Shown in pieces: positions 52,306 to 61,932 of a stretch of 64,000 nt of DNA. The notes beneath the pieces were generated by a model. It worked only from the letters and a program-made list of their open reading frames with translations. It was not told the DNA's origin and made no database searches. Both the position numbers and the translations under genes were made by a program. Source of the stretch: Candidatus Pseudobacter hemicellulosilyticus. Lineage in GTDB: Bacteria; Bacteroidota; Bacteroidia; Chitinophagales; Chitinophagaceae. Numbering within the stretch: position 1 is the first letter of the stretch; every line of letters starts with the position of its first letter. The stretch covers positions 434,001 to 498,000 of the forward strand of contig CP119311.1 in assembly GCA_029202545.1 (NCBI GenBank). Reading direction: 5' to 3'.

Positions 52306-53763
52306 TTAGCTTACAGGAATTGTCCCTTTCTTCGATATTGCCCATAGCCCGATAAAAGTGAAGAGGCCGTTAATGATCAGCAATTCCAGCCCGATCTCGA
52401 AAGAACCGAAGATAGACCGCTGGTATTTGTCCAGTACAAAACAAAGTACCGGGGCCAGCACGCAGATCAGTGGCGCCAGCCGGTCGTTGAGCTGACGGCG
52501 GGTCAGGATACCAAAGCTGAAAAGCCCCAGCAGCGGGCCATAGGTATAGGCCGCAATCTTCAGGATCACCCCGATCATACTGGGGTCATTCACCCATTTG
52601 AAGATCAGCACAAAAATGAGGAACACGAAGGCAACAGCCAGGTGTACCCGTTGCCGGTATTTTTTCTGCTGGGCCTCGGACCAGTTGGCACGCCGTTTCA
52701 TACCCAGGATATCAATACAGAAAGAGGAGGTCAGCGCTGTGATAGCCCCATCCGCACTGGGGAACAGCGCAGAGATCAGGGCTATGATAAAGATCACCGA
52801 GATCAGCGGCGGCATATGCTGCAGCGCAATCACCGGGAAGAGCTTATCGCCCGTAGCAGTAATGCTTTCCTGGCTGGCATAGAGATACAGCAGGCCGCCC
52901 AGTACCAGGAACAGCAGGATCACCACCAGCATGATGAGCGAGAGCGTGATCATATTCTTCTGGGCATCCTTCAGGTTCTTCACAGAAATATTCTTCTGCA
53001 TCATCTCCTGGTCCATCCCCGTCATGGTAATGGTGATGAACGCACCCGCCGCAATCTGTTTGAGGAAGAAGAAGCGACTGGAAGGATCGGTGAAGAAAAT
53101 TTTTGTATAGCCTTTATCCTCCATCAGCGAAAGGCTCTCACCCAGGCTGATGTTCATGGTCTTGAGGATATAGAACACGCAGATCACCAGCCCCAGCAAC
53201 ATGCCAGAGGTCTGCAGGGTATCCGTCCACACAATGGTCTTTACACCACCTTCATAGGTATACAGCAGGATCATTACCAGGATCACCAGGGTAGATAACC
53301 AGAAAGGAACATTGAAATCATGCAGGATGGCATCATGCAGGATCTTCACCACCAGGTACAGGCGGGCCGTAGCGCCCAGCGTGCGCGACAGGATGAAAAA
53401 TGAAGCGCCGGTCTTATAAGAATAAAAACCCAGCCGGGTGCTGAGGTAATTGTAAATAGAGGTAAGGTTGAGCCGGTAATACAGGGGCAGCAGCACAAAA
53501 GCAATGGTCACATAACCGATCAGGTAGCCCAGCATGACCTGGAAATAGGCAAAAGACTCCTTGCCCACAGCACCCGGCACACTGACAAAAGTGACACCGC
53601 TGAGGGAAGTGCCAATCATCCCGAAGGCCACCAGCATCCAGTTGGAATTGCGGTTACCGATAAAAAAGGAATCATTATTGGAATTACGGGAAGTGAACCA
53701 GGCCACTACCAGCAATAACAGGAAATAGCCGATGACAAAAGAAAATAGCAGCGTTGCCGACAT
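52306..53763 (-). CDS. Sodium:solute symporter (SSF family)
   Basis: 485 residues with about 13 membrane helices, the SSF topology. MIGTSLSGVTFVSVPGAVG near residue 52 and ALISALFPSADGAITALTSS near 330 carry the sodium-site serines and small residues. It imports an organic solute with Na+, but the solute cannot be told from sequence. It is monocistronic and divergent from the LOG-family gene, with a short palindrome (53834-53850) in between. Confidence 0.92.
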   Translation of the reverse strand: MSATLLFSFVIGYFLLLLVVAWFTSRNSNNDSFFIGNRNSNWMLVAFGMIGTSLSGVTFVSVPGAVGKESFAYFQVMLGYLIGYVTIAFVLLPLYYRLNLTSIYNYLSTRLGFYSYKTGASFFILSRTLGATARLYLVVKILHDAILHDFNVPFWLSTLVILVMILLYTYEGGVKTIVWTDTLQTSGMLLGLVICVFYILKTMNISLGESLSLMEDKGYTKIFFTDPSSRFFFLKQIAAGAFITITMTGMDQEMMQKNISVKNLKDAQKNMITLSLIMLVVILLFLVLGGLLYLYASQESITATGDKLFPVIALQHMPPLISVIFIIALISALFPSADGAITALTSSFCIDILGMKRRANWSEAQQKKYRQRVHLAVAFVFLIFVLIFKWVNDPSMIGVILKIAAYTYGPLLGLFSFGILTRRQLNDRLAPLICVLAPVLCFVLDKYQRSIFGSFEIGLELLIINGLFTFIGLWAISKKGTIPVS

Positions 53764-53833
53764 AAGGATATATTAAATGTAGGGCGTTGACGTTATGGTA
53801 ATAAACGCTGAAGATAACAAAATTGTCTTCAAT

Positions 53834-53850
53834 ATGCCGGTAAACGGCAT
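53834..53850. other. Short palindrome between divergent symporter and LOG genes
   Basis: ATGCCG and CGGCAT flank GTAAA. It lies between two divergent starts and could be an operator. Short enough to be chance. Confidence 0.3.
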
Positions 53851-53906
53851 TACCTTTAGCCAGGCGCCCACTCCCGGAACGCCCGCCCTGGATTAAACCG
53901 ATCGTT

Positions 53907-54443
53907 ATGATAGAAAGTGTAGCAGTATTTTGCGGATCAAAGAACGGTGTCTCCCCCATTTTTGCACAGCATGCCGCAGAGCTTGGCCGGCTGATAGCCG
54001 TACTGGGCCTCAAGCTGGTCTATGGCGGCGGCAATAAAGGCCTGATGGGTATTGTGGCCGATGCCGTGCTGGCCAATGAAGGGAAAGTGATGGGGGTAAT
54101 GCCCAAGGTCCTGGTAGACTGGGAACAGCAGCATGAGGGCCTCACCGAACTGGCCATTGTGCCTGATATGCACACCCGCAAAAAGATGATGTATGATATG
54201 TGTGATGCCGCTATCGTGCTGCCCGGCGGCTTTGGCACGCTGGATGAATTCTTTGAAATGATCACCTGGAACCAGCTTAAGATCCATGATAAAAAGATCT
54301 ACCTGCTTAACTCCAATAATTTCTATTCTTCCCTGATCCATCACCTGCACCAGATGCAGAAAGAAGGTTTCCTCTACGAAGGCGTATCAGAAAGGGTCAT
54401 TATTTGCGAAACACCCGTAGAGCTGTTCAACAGGATCAGCTAA
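53907..54443 (+). CDS. LOG-family protein (TIGR00730), cytokinin-nucleotide hydrolase type
   Basis: 178 residues, Rossmann-like. GGGNKGLMG covers residues 40-48 and the PGGxGTxxE motif is PGGFGTLDE at 106-114. This is the signature of LOG enzymes that release free base from nucleoside 5'-monophosphates. In bacteria the true substrate is usually unknown (AMP or related nucleotides). Confidence 0.92.
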   Translation: MIESVAVFCGSKNGVSPIFAQHAAELGRLIAVLGLKLVYGGGNKGLMGIVADAVLANEGKVMGVMPKVLVDWEQQHEGLTELAIVPDMHTRKKMMYDMCDAAIVLPGGFGTLDEFFEMITWNQLKIHDKKIYLLNSNNFYSSLIHHLHQMQKEGFLYEGVSERVIICETPVELFNRIS

Positions 54444-54506
54444 ATGGCTGCATCCAGCCTACTGCAACCCTACAAAAGGCCCTTCCTGCATGCTCAACTA
54501 TCTTTC

Positions 54507-55079
54507 TTACAAACCGATATTATATCCAAAGTTGAAGAAAGCCTTACTGCCGTAGGGGGTATTTGTATTCTGCAGCAGATCATATTGCACCATGACAATG
54601 AAAGAGCCGCGGCCGGCAGGAATAGCTGCACCCACGCCACCGAGCAGGGAAGGCACAAACTTAGGGTCCCGCTTAATATCCGGCTGACCATCCTGCTCAA
54701 ATTTTATCTTACCCCAGACATAGTTCAGCTCCGGCTGTAATTGCAGGAAAGCAAATTCTATAGGATACACCCGCCCGAAAATGTTCAGACCGGCCACCCC
54801 GTAATTCTCTTTGTAAGCAGCGCTGCCACTCCAGTTGTACTTGTAGCTGAAATAGCTGAAGTTGACACCGGCGCCGGCGGCCAGCCACTGGTTGAAGCGG
54901 TAGCCTACCTGCGGTGAAACAGTGATCTGCGTAGTGGAGCCGCCAATCCCGAAACCAAAATTGCCGCCAAAGAATAACCTTGACTTATCAAAGCCGCCTT
55001 CACGGGGTTCTTCCTCCTGCGCCTGTACGGCAACAGTGGCTATCATCAGGAGACAGGCTATCAGCAAAGAACGCTTCAT
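54507..55079 (-). CDS. Outer-membrane beta-barrel protein
   Basis: 190 residues with a signal peptide (cleavage after VAVQA, about residue 20) and a single small barrel: alternating strands such as LFFGGNFGFGIGGSTTQITV and GYRFNQWLAAGAGVNFSYFS, ending in an aromatic strand (FFNFGYNIGL). It is of the porin-family/OmpA-like 8-strand kind. Function unknown. It is read 27 bp after the FAD oxidase gene. Confidence 0.85.
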   Translation of the reverse strand: MKRSLLIACLLMIATVAVQAQEEEPREGGFDKSRLFFGGNFGFGIGGSTTQITVSPQVGYRFNQWLAAGAGVNFSYFSYKYNWSGSAAYKENYGVAGLNIFGRVYPIEFAFLQLQPELNYVWGKIKFEQDGQPDIKRDPKFVPSLLGGVGAAIPAGRGSFIVMVQYDLLQNTNTPYGSKAFFNFGYNIGL

Positions 55080-55106
55080 AGTGGATATTTTATAGTTCGC
55101 GGGCGC

Positions 55107-56534
55107 CTACAGATCGAAGATCTTTCCTGCATTCAGGATATTGTTCGGATCAAAGGTCTTTTTGATGCCACGCATTAATTGCAATTGCTGTTCATTGAAC
55201 ACGATATCAATGTATCGCTTCTGGATAAGGCCAATGCCGTGCTCGCCACTGATGGTGCCTCCCAGGGAATGCACCAGGCCAAACAGGGCTTTGATACCGG
55301 CAATCAGCGAAGGGTCTTCATGGCTGTTGGCCACCCCTTCTTTCTTGATACGGATATGCAGGTTGCCATCGCCGGCATGACCATAACAAACCGCTTTGAA
55401 ATCATACTCCCGGCCCAGTTCCTTCACGCCCCTGATCAGGGCGGGCAGCTCAGCCCTGGGCACCACGGTATCCTCTTCTACAGTATAACCATCCACTTTT
55501 ACAGCTTCGGCCGCACGGCGCCTGAGTTTCCATAACTCGGCCTTCTGTTGGGCGTCATCCGCAAAATACACTTCGCCCGCCTCATATTCTGTTAATAGGG
55601 TGCTAATTGCTTCCATCTCCACCATCAGCGTTTCCAGGTGGTTACCGTCCACTTCAATGATGAGGTGGGCAGCCGTTCCTTCTGTTACCGGTACAGCGCT
55701 GCTGTCCACAAAGCGGCTTACTATCTGCAGCGCATCTATCTCTACCAGCTCCAGGGCGCTGGGCGTAAAGCCCGCCCGGAAAATAGCACTGACCGCCTCG
55801 CCGGCCTTTTCCAGGGAATTGAAAGGCACCAGCATCAGCAGGTCGTACTTGGGCAGGGGGATCAGGCGCAGCACAATCTTTGTCACAATGCCCAGGGTCC
55901 CTTCACTGCCTACCATCAGCTGGGTGAGGTTATAGCCCGTAGAATTCTTCAGGATATTGGCGCCGGTCCAGATGATATCACCGGTGGGCAGCACCACTTC
56001 CAGGTTCAGCACATAATCCTTTACCACACCGTATTTCACGGCTTTGGGGCCGCCGGAGTTCTCGGCAATATTCCCCCCAATGAAACAGGAGCCGCGGCTG
56101 CTGGGATCTGGCGGGTAGAACAGTCCTTTTTCCTTCACCGCATCCTGCAGTGTTTCCGTAATAACGCCAGGCTCGGTGATCACCTGGAGGTTACGCTCGT
56201 CAATGGCCAGGATGCTGTTCATCCGGTCTGTGGAGATCAGCACGCCACCGAGATGTGGCAGGGCTCCGCCGCTGAGGCCGGTACCTGCGCCACGTGGCGT
56301 AACAGGAATGCGGTATTCATTACAGATCTTCATCACCGCGCTGATCTCTTGAGCCGTGCGCGGTCGCAATACCACTTCAGGGGGATATACTAAGTGTTCG
56401 GTCTCATCATGTCCATAACTGTTCAGTGCTTCTTCATCCAGTAATACATATTGTTCTCCTACGATAGCACGGAACGATTCAATATGTGTTGCAGTCAGTA
56501 CGCCTTTAGCCACAGTGTCCATGGTTGGTTGCAA
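55107..56534 (-). CDS. FAD-linked oxidase, GlcD/D-lactate dehydrogenase type
   Basis: 475 residues. The FAD-binding PCMH domain (about 45-220) has PRGAGTGLSGGALPHLGG, and the C-terminal FAD-linked oxidase domain has YGHAGDGNLHIRI and GTISGEHGIGLIQKRY. Enzymes of this family oxidise 2-hydroxy acids such as glycolate or D-lactate and pass electrons to quinone or a GlcE/GlcF partner. No partner gene is nearby, so the substrate is open. An internal Met5 is an alternative start. It probably shares an operon with the outer-membrane barrel gene. Confidence 0.93.
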   Translation of the reverse strand: MQPTMDTVAKGVLTATHIESFRAIVGEQYVLLDEEALNSYGHDETEHLVYPPEVVLRPRTAQEISAVMKICNEYRIPVTPRGAGTGLSGGALPHLGGVLISTDRMNSILAIDERNLQVITEPGVITETLQDAVKEKGLFYPPDPSSRGSCFIGGNIAENSGGPKAVKYGVVKDYVLNLEVVLPTGDIIWTGANILKNSTGYNLTQLMVGSEGTLGIVTKIVLRLIPLPKYDLLMLVPFNSLEKAGEAVSAIFRAGFTPSALELVEIDALQIVSRFVDSSAVPVTEGTAAHLIIEVDGNHLETLMVEMEAISTLLTEYEAGEVYFADDAQQKAELWKLRRRAAEAVKVDGYTVEEDTVVPRAELPALIRGVKELGREYDFKAVCYGHAGDGNLHIRIKKEGVANSHEDPSLIAGIKALFGLVHSLGGTISGEHGIGLIQKRYIDIVFNEQQLQLMRGIKKTFDPNNILNAGKIFDL

Positions 56535-56680
56535 TAGATTGGTATTTGGTATAAAATGGTCACTGATCGGGAATGACCTGTTTTTTTAAGGTCTCCAAAA
56601 TTCGGATAAATGGGGCAAAAGAAGAAATGTTTGTCGGCCGGCGGGCCTCCCTTATCGTCCAAAGGGGCATTGCTGCTGAC

Positions 56681-58261
56681 TCAGGGATGTTTAAGCTGGA
56701 GGATGACGGGTTCTTCAGCCCGGAAAACGGTTTTCCAGTCCGCATATTCCCGGAGCAGGGAATCGAGGTAGCGGGTCTCGTAATTACCGGTCCTGGCGCC
56801 GGGGTAGATAAATACCCGGCCTCCATGGGAAAGGGTCTGGGAGATGGCCAGTTCCGCCGGCGCCCGCAGGGAATCGGCAGCGGGTGTATTCAGGACCTGG
56901 GCCTTTGTAAAATAGACCAGGAAATCCTTGAACACCCATTCCTTGTTCTGTATGATGAGGTCTTTATCGGTAGCTTCTTTGTCCAGGGGCTGCACTTCCA
57001 CATAGTAGAGGTCATGGCCCAGGTCGCGCAGCCAGTGGATGCTGCCGAAATAATTCACCAGGAGCAGGCAAATGCTGAGGGCCAGCGTACCCGCCACCGG
57101 TCTGAGGCGGAACGGAAAACCCGTGACCGGTAAGGCGCCCAGCACCAGCAGCCAGAAAAGGACGGTCTGGAGGATCCAGAATTCCAGTATCTCCGGCTCC
57201 CATACGCAGAAGAAGGCGGAATAAACCAGGCCACATACCAGCAATGGCTGGATCACCCTTCCCTGCTGCTGCCGCAGCGTCCGGTATTTGCGGATGAAAC
57301 CAATAAAAAGCCAGCCCATGCAAATGACCAGGAAGATGGTCAGCAGGGTCAGGATAATGGCCGTAGTGCCGTTGATATGCTGTGCCAGGTAAGCTTCATC
57401 CGCCAGGGAATGCGCGGAAAGGGATTTGTCAATGGTATCGCTTACGCCGGGAATACGCAGCAGGTAATGACCGCCCACAAAAGCATGGGCCAGGCCCGTG
57501 GTCACGCTGACCGGTGTCTTCAGGCTCAGCGGATGCCAGTAGCTGGCATGCGTGGTATAGCCTTTCATCCAGGCTACCCAGGCAGCAGCACTGTTATAGC
57601 CCTCCACATACCAGCCCAGGTAAAAATAAGAGCCGCCCACCAGCAGGATGCCGATGCCTGCATACACGGGCAGGGAATAACGCAGGGGTAACTGTTTACG
57701 GACCGACCAGAGTTTATAGAGTACTACTACCACTAATAGTATATGCAGTTCCCCATAGAGGATGGCCAGGGCATGCAGCAGGGCTACCTGCCATAGCTCC
57801 CGTTTGCCGAAGCCGGGACGGGTAAGCAGGTAAAGGGCCCATAATACCAGGAACATGGAGGACGCATAGACCTCTATGTTCACACTGTAGAACCACATGC
57901 CATAGGAAAAGACCGCTACGGAAGTATTGAGCAGGGCTACCGGCCAGGAGAAACCGAAACGATGCCGGAAGAAGGCGAAGATAATGGTCACTGTTCCGGC
58001 GCCGCAAAAAGCAGTAAAAGCTTCAACCAGGTAATAATCTTTGATGCCGGGAAAAATGGCCTGGGTGATGACCAGCCAGTAATGCGCCGAGTAATGATAG
58101 TATAAGTGATGTGGATGTGCTAAATTTTTTCCGGTAACAATACCATTGAGATACCCAATAGAATCATGAGGCCCCGAGAAATTGGTAGCAAGCGTGCAGA
58201 GAAAAAATATAAAAGATCCGGTAAAAACAAGTAGTTGCTCCGGACTTCTCGGATGCTTCAT
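56681..58261 (-). CDS. Polytopic membrane protein, GT-C glycosyltransferase-like
   Basis: 526 residues with about 10-11 membrane helices in the first 400 and a soluble C-terminal domain. The first outside loop has NFSGPHDSIGYL with an Asp, placed as in GT-C enzymes that use lipid-linked sugars, and further on there are the periplasmic His-rich HPHHLYYHYSAHYW and NIEVYASSMF. Assignment to GT-C rests on topology and context only. It is the last gene of the exopolysaccharide operon, 92 bp after the acyltransferase. Confidence 0.65.
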   Translation of the reverse strand: MKHPRSPEQLLVFTGSFIFFLCTLATNFSGPHDSIGYLNGIVTGKNLAHPHHLYYHYSAHYWLVITQAIFPGIKDYYLVEAFTAFCGAGTVTIIFAFFRHRFGFSWPVALLNTSVAVFSYGMWFYSVNIEVYASSMFLVLWALYLLTRPGFGKRELWQVALLHALAILYGELHILLVVVVLYKLWSVRKQLPLRYSLPVYAGIGILLVGGSYFYLGWYVEGYNSAAAWVAWMKGYTTHASYWHPLSLKTPVSVTTGLAHAFVGGHYLLRIPGVSDTIDKSLSAHSLADEAYLAQHINGTTAIILTLLTIFLVICMGWLFIGFIRKYRTLRQQQGRVIQPLLVCGLVYSAFFCVWEPEILEFWILQTVLFWLLVLGALPVTGFPFRLRPVAGTLALSICLLLVNYFGSIHWLRDLGHDLYYVEVQPLDKEATDKDLIIQNKEWVFKDFLVYFTKAQVLNTPAADSLRAPAELAISQTLSHGGRVFIYPGARTGNYETRYLDSLLREYADWKTVFRAEEPVILQLKHP

Positions 58262-58353
58262 TGTAGGTATTTGATAAACAAAGGGGCCCTGACCACAGGT
58301 GGGGGTTCCGCGGAACGCAGGCCGGAACTGAGTTTTTCACAAGATACGGTCGA

Positions 58354-59520
58354 TTATTTGGTAATAAAAGCGAATTTATCTTTTAATCTCAAAAACCATT
58401 TTTCATAGAGATGATAAGAAGCGATGCTGATGATGAGGGACAGGGGCAGGGCAATGATGGCCTGTGTAAAAGCTGTCCCCAGCATGGTCTGGTCCCAGCC
58501 GATCTTATTAACAATTTTGGTGCCGATATAGATGGCCAGCAGGTGCAGGCAGTACAGACCATAAGTATAAGTGCCCAGCCTGCTGATCAGCTTCCAGCGA
58601 CCCAGCTTGAAAAAAGAGTTGCTGGCGTAGTTCTGCTCCAGGATGATCAGGCCAAAGAAGGCACCGATCACCAGCCGCTCAAAGATAATAGGAATACCGG
58701 CGGGAAAAATCACGGTTTTAAACAGTGAAAACACGATAGCGCAGGTATATATACCCGCAATTGCCGGTCGGCTCAGGTTAGTGATGGCTGTGAGGAAGCG
58801 GTTGGGGAAGGAACAGAAATAAGCGAAGAGCCCGCCAAGCGCCATATCCCCGATAACCGAAAAGGTGTGAAAGTACCGCACTGCATAATCCGCATCATTA
58901 TCTGCTGTGTAAAAAGAACGGAATACCAGCGAAAAAAGCATGATGACCGGGAACACATATTTATATCCTTTTAAAGGTATAAAGCGCAGGATAAGCGGCC
59001 AGGTGAGATAGAACTGTTCTTCCACCGCTACGGACCAGAGTACGGATACCAGTACTGCTTCGGGATGCTCAGGCCAGATGCGCATATACTCAAAATTGGC
59101 CGCAAAGAAAACATAGTACCAGGGATCTACCCTTTCCACATAGGCTTCACCGGACATGGCCTTGAACATCGGGAACAGCACAAAGGCTATGAACAGGCAG
59201 GCATAATACAGGGGCCAGATGCGCAGGATGCGGCGCACATAGAAATTACCTACATGGATAGTGCCCGTCAGCTCCTTTTCCCGGATCAGCAGGTAAGTGA
59301 TCAGGAAGCCGCTCAGCACAAAGAAGAAGTTCACCCCCAGCGAGCCATACTGGAACAGAAAGCGGATGGCATAGCTGGCATTGGGCGAGGAGGACTCGAT
59401 ATACGGGTACACCGTCATATAACAATGGAACAGGAATACCACGAAGAAAGAGATAAATCTCAGGCCGTCCAGGTTCGGAAAAAAGATCCTGGGCTTTGGG
59501 GTTGACTCCGCTTGTTGCAT
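58354..59520 (-). CDS. Membrane acyltransferase, OafA/YrhL type (first copy)
   Basis: 388 residues with about 10 membrane helices. The acyltransferase_3 signature is present: FPNLDGLRFISFFVVFLFH with the family's catalytic-type His at the end of the first helix, and FFVLSGFLITYLLIREKE. Such enzymes put acetyl or other acyl groups on surface sugars. It starts 17 bp after the TolC-like gene. Confidence 0.92.
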   Translation of the reverse strand: MQQAESTPKPRIFFPNLDGLRFISFFVVFLFHCYMTVYPYIESSSPNASYAIRFLFQYGSLGVNFFFVLSGFLITYLLIREKELTGTIHVGNFYVRRILRIWPLYYACLFIAFVLFPMFKAMSGEAYVERVDPWYYVFFAANFEYMRIWPEHPEAVLVSVLWSVAVEEQFYLTWPLILRFIPLKGYKYVFPVIMLFSLVFRSFYTADNDADYAVRYFHTFSVIGDMALGGLFAYFCSFPNRFLTAITNLSRPAIAGIYTCAIVFSLFKTVIFPAGIPIIFERLVIGAFFGLIILEQNYASNSFFKLGRWKLISRLGTYTYGLYCLHLLAIYIGTKIVNKIGWDQTMLGTAFTQAIIALPLSLIISIASYHLYEKWFLRLKDKFAFITK

Positions 59521-59537
59521 GCAGGGTTAGGTTATAA

Positions 59538-60278
59538 TTATTTTTTGGGCAGCACATCATCAATGGGCACACCGATCATCAGTTCCAGCTCATACTTGGA
59601 CACATTGTAGTTACGCTGCAATTCTACTTTTTTCATTTCCTGGGTGTAGTAGTTGGTCTCTGCCGTTTTGAAAGCTTCAGCCGTTATGGTGCCGTCCCGG
59701 AAATCAGTTTCCGCCAGCTTATAATCCGTATACTCGCCGGAAGCGATGCGGGTCTGCAGTTCCAGGATATCCTTGTGCATCAGGTAATCTTCGTATTTGG
59801 ACAGCACATCCCGGCGGAGCTTCCGGTAAGCCTCATTCTTTTCGGCTTCTGCGATGTACACGTTCTGCCGTGCTACTTTTACGTCATTGGCCCGGGTGAT
59901 GAAGAAATCCAGGGGCAGGGTAACGGCAAAGTTATAGCGGGGGAAGAACAGGTTATTGGCAGTACTGCCGGCACCGGAACCGCTGCCCTGTTTGATGGAC
60001 AGCTCATTGAGGTTACCGGAGGCAGAGAGTATGCTCAGCCAGCCGCCTTTGGCGCGGGCCAGCTCATAATCAGCCACCAGGACCCTACGGTCGGCGATCT
60101 CATAGTTGGGGTTCTGCAGGGCAAGCTGTACCAGCCTTTCCCGGATATCGGTGGGCCTGCTGGTATCCAGGTTACCATGGTAGGTGGAAGTATTACGGCC
60201 CGTAACAACCTGGGCCCTGGTGGTCAGGGTAGCAAGGGCAGCGAATAACAGCAGCGTGCCGGTAAGGAGTTTGTGCAT
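59538..60278 (-). CDS. Half-length TolC-family protein
   Basis: 246 residues with a signal peptide (cleavage after TTRAQ). It shows one TolC-type repeat: helix RLVQLALQNPNYEIADRRVL, a beta hairpin around YNFAVTLPLDFFI, then two long helices (NDVKVARQNVYIAEAEKNEA to YNVSKYELELMIGV). Normal TolC-family members have two such repeats and 420-490 residues. The stop follows a natural family end (ELELMIGVPIDD), there are normal neighbours at 10 and 17 bp, and no lost frame is seen, so this is a true short form. It is probably an export component for the polysaccharide. Confidence 0.82.
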   Translation of the reverse strand: MHKLLTGTLLLFAALATLTTRAQVVTGRNTSTYHGNLDTSRPTDIRERLVQLALQNPNYEIADRRVLVADYELARAKGGWLSILSASGNLNELSIKQGSGSGAGSTANNLFFPRYNFAVTLPLDFFITRANDVKVARQNVYIAEAEKNEAYRKLRRDVLSKYEDYLMHKDILELQTRIASGEYTDYKLAETDFRDGTITAEAFKTAETNYYTQEMKKVELQRNYNVSKYELELMIGVPIDDVLPKK

Positions 60279-60288
60279 TGTCGGTTAT

Positions 60289-61791
60289 TTAATCAGTGAT
60301 AAGCCTTCTGGATGAATCGTACTGGTGCAGCTTCAGAAGCATGGCCAGTACGGAATAAAAATACAACACGCTGGGATATTGTCCGATAGCCAGCTGGGAA
60401 TACTGGGCTACCATCAGCGTAAAGATGGCAGCCAGGTGCGCCACGTACAGGGTCTTCAGCTCCTCATCCTTCACCCGGTAGAACCACCGGATCCCCGTAC
60501 GCAGGATCACGAAATAAAAGATACAGGTAAATAACAGGCCTACAGGTCCCTGTTCCAGCATCACCTGCATATACCCGCTATCCGGCGGAATACTGTTGAG
60601 GTAATGGCCGGGATTATACATGGAGCCCGCCAGTCCGCTGGTATTGATACCTCCACCAAACGGGTGGCTGTATACGTACGGCTGGGCAATATGCCGGTTT
60701 ACATCCCGCACCAGGGCCGAAGGGTCCTTGGAACCCTCAAATGTACTGCGCAGGCGGTTAATGATCTGGTTATTATAAATAGGCGCCACCAGCAGGGCCG
60801 TCAGCCCAAAGGCAAAGACGCCGCAGAACATCACGGTCCGCTTATCGTACAGGGTCATTACGCAATACAGCACCACCCCGGCTACCACCATCAGGGTGCC
60901 CGTGCGGGTACCGGTATAGGAAGTGGCCATAAAATGGATGGCTGCCAGCAGGTAGAACAGGATGCGCGGCTTTGCTTTTTTGGCACGCAACGCCAGCACC
61001 AGGCAGAGGACGGTACCACAGGCATACAGGATGCCGGCCGCGGCGGGATCAGAGAGCAGCCCGAAGCGGCGTACAAAACCAAAGTTCACGAACAGGGCAT
61101 ACCGCTTGGGATCGGCCATCAGCCAGGTCTCCTCAAAACCGGAAAAGCCCAGCCATTGCTGTTTACAGCAGTACAGGGCGTTCAGGGAGGAGATCACCAG
61201 CCAGAACCAGGTGAAATTGAATATGGCTTTCCGGGAATTGAGGAAGCAATAGCTGATATAAAAGAAAGCGGCATAACTGACCTGCTTGCGGAAATAATTG
61301 AACCAGCCCAGCTTATTACCCATAGAGGGGTTAATGCCCTGGAGCATGGTATAGACCACCAGCACCAGGATCCAGATAGTGATACTATGGTTCCAGAACT
61401 GCGGACTGATCTGTTTCCGGTACTGGTCCTTTGTAAGCACGCCCAGCATAGCCAGGTAGGCCAGGTATTCGGGGATCAGCCCCGTGGGAATAGGCGTGCC
61501 CGAGTTCATCATCCGTTCCGGGAACATCATACAGATGGTGACCACGTACGAACAGTAAAAGCCGAACAGGGGATATACAATGCAGAGGACGCAGAGCAGG
61601 ATGATGCCAACAGCGGCTACCAGCACCACGCTGAGCTTGTAATCCACCAGCACGGTGATATAGGAGATCAGGATGGCTATCAGGCCCAGGATGGCAATGC
61701 CCACCGGGGTGGTCAGTTTCCGGGTGAACACATGGTAGCGCAGCCATTCTTTCAGTGATTCGGAGGCTTTATGAATCAGGTTTCTTTCCAT
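60289..61791 (-). CDS. O-antigen ligase/polymerase-like membrane protein (Wzy/WaaL family)
   Basis: About 500 residues from the start at 61791 (MERNLIHKAS), with about 12 membrane helices. The large outside loop before the last helices (around PFGGGINTSGLAGSMYNPGHYLNSIPPDSGYMQ, His-containing) is the place of the catalytic loop in O-antigen ligases. ATSYTGTRTGTLMVVAG is also typical. As a polymerase it would join repeat units of the surface polysaccharide. It begins 7 bp after the 40-residue protein. Confidence 0.88.
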   Translation of the reverse strand: MERNLIHKASESLKEWLRYHVFTRKLTTPVGIAILGLIAILISYITVLVDYKLSVVLVAAVGIILLCVLCIVYPLFGFYCSYVVTICMMFPERMMNSGTPIPTGLIPEYLAYLAMLGVLTKDQYRKQISPQFWNHSITIWILVLVVYTMLQGINPSMGNKLGWFNYFRKQVSYAAFFYISYCFLNSRKAIFNFTWFWLVISSLNALYCCKQQWLGFSGFEETWLMADPKRYALFVNFGFVRRFGLLSDPAAAGILYACGTVLCLVLALRAKKAKPRILFYLLAAIHFMATSYTGTRTGTLMVVAGVVLYCVMTLYDKRTVMFCGVFAFGLTALLVAPIYNNQIINRLRSTFEGSKDPSALVRDVNRHIAQPYVYSHPFGGGINTSGLAGSMYNPGHYLNSIPPDSGYMQVMLEQGPVGLLFTCIFYFVILRTGIRWFYRVKDEELKTLYVAHLAAIFTLMVAQYSQLAIGQYPSVLYFYSVLAMLLKLHQYDSSRRLITD

Positions 61792-61798
61792 GTACTGA

Positions 61799-61921
61799 TT
61801 AAAAGAACAGGAACTTGACAAACATGCCTGCCGTAAATGCTACGGCAAACAGAATACTGATGGTCTCAAAGGTCCTGTATGAATGTTCTTGCTCTTGTTG
61901 CTGGTCGTTTTCGTTTTCCAT
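61799..61921 (-). CDS. 40-residue single-pass membrane protein in the exopolysaccharide operon
   Basis: An ATG at 61921 opens a 40-codon frame ending at TAA 61799-61801. An acidic, Gln-rich N-terminus (MENENDQQQEQEHSYRTFE) is followed by one hydrophobic segment (ISILFAVAFTAGMFVKFLFF) that reaches the end of the protein. It fills the 140-bp space between acyltransferase and polymerase exactly, 11 bp after one and 7 bp before the other, which argues that it is a real gene. No family is known to me. Confidence 0.72.
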   Translation of the reverse strand: MENENDQQQEQEHSYRTFETISILFAVAFTAGMFVKFLFF

Positions 61922-61932
61922 GTTCCGTTGAT

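Noticed and set aside
59521..60278. TolC-like gene as a frameshifted remnant
   Set aside because: Both ends are natural (signal peptide and family-like C-terminus), and the neighbours are only 10-17 bp away, leaving no space for a lost half.
60604..61758. 384-codon plus-strand open frame
   Set aside because: Antisense shadow of the O-antigen polymerase gene; His/Gln-rich composition typical of reversed membrane-protein codons.
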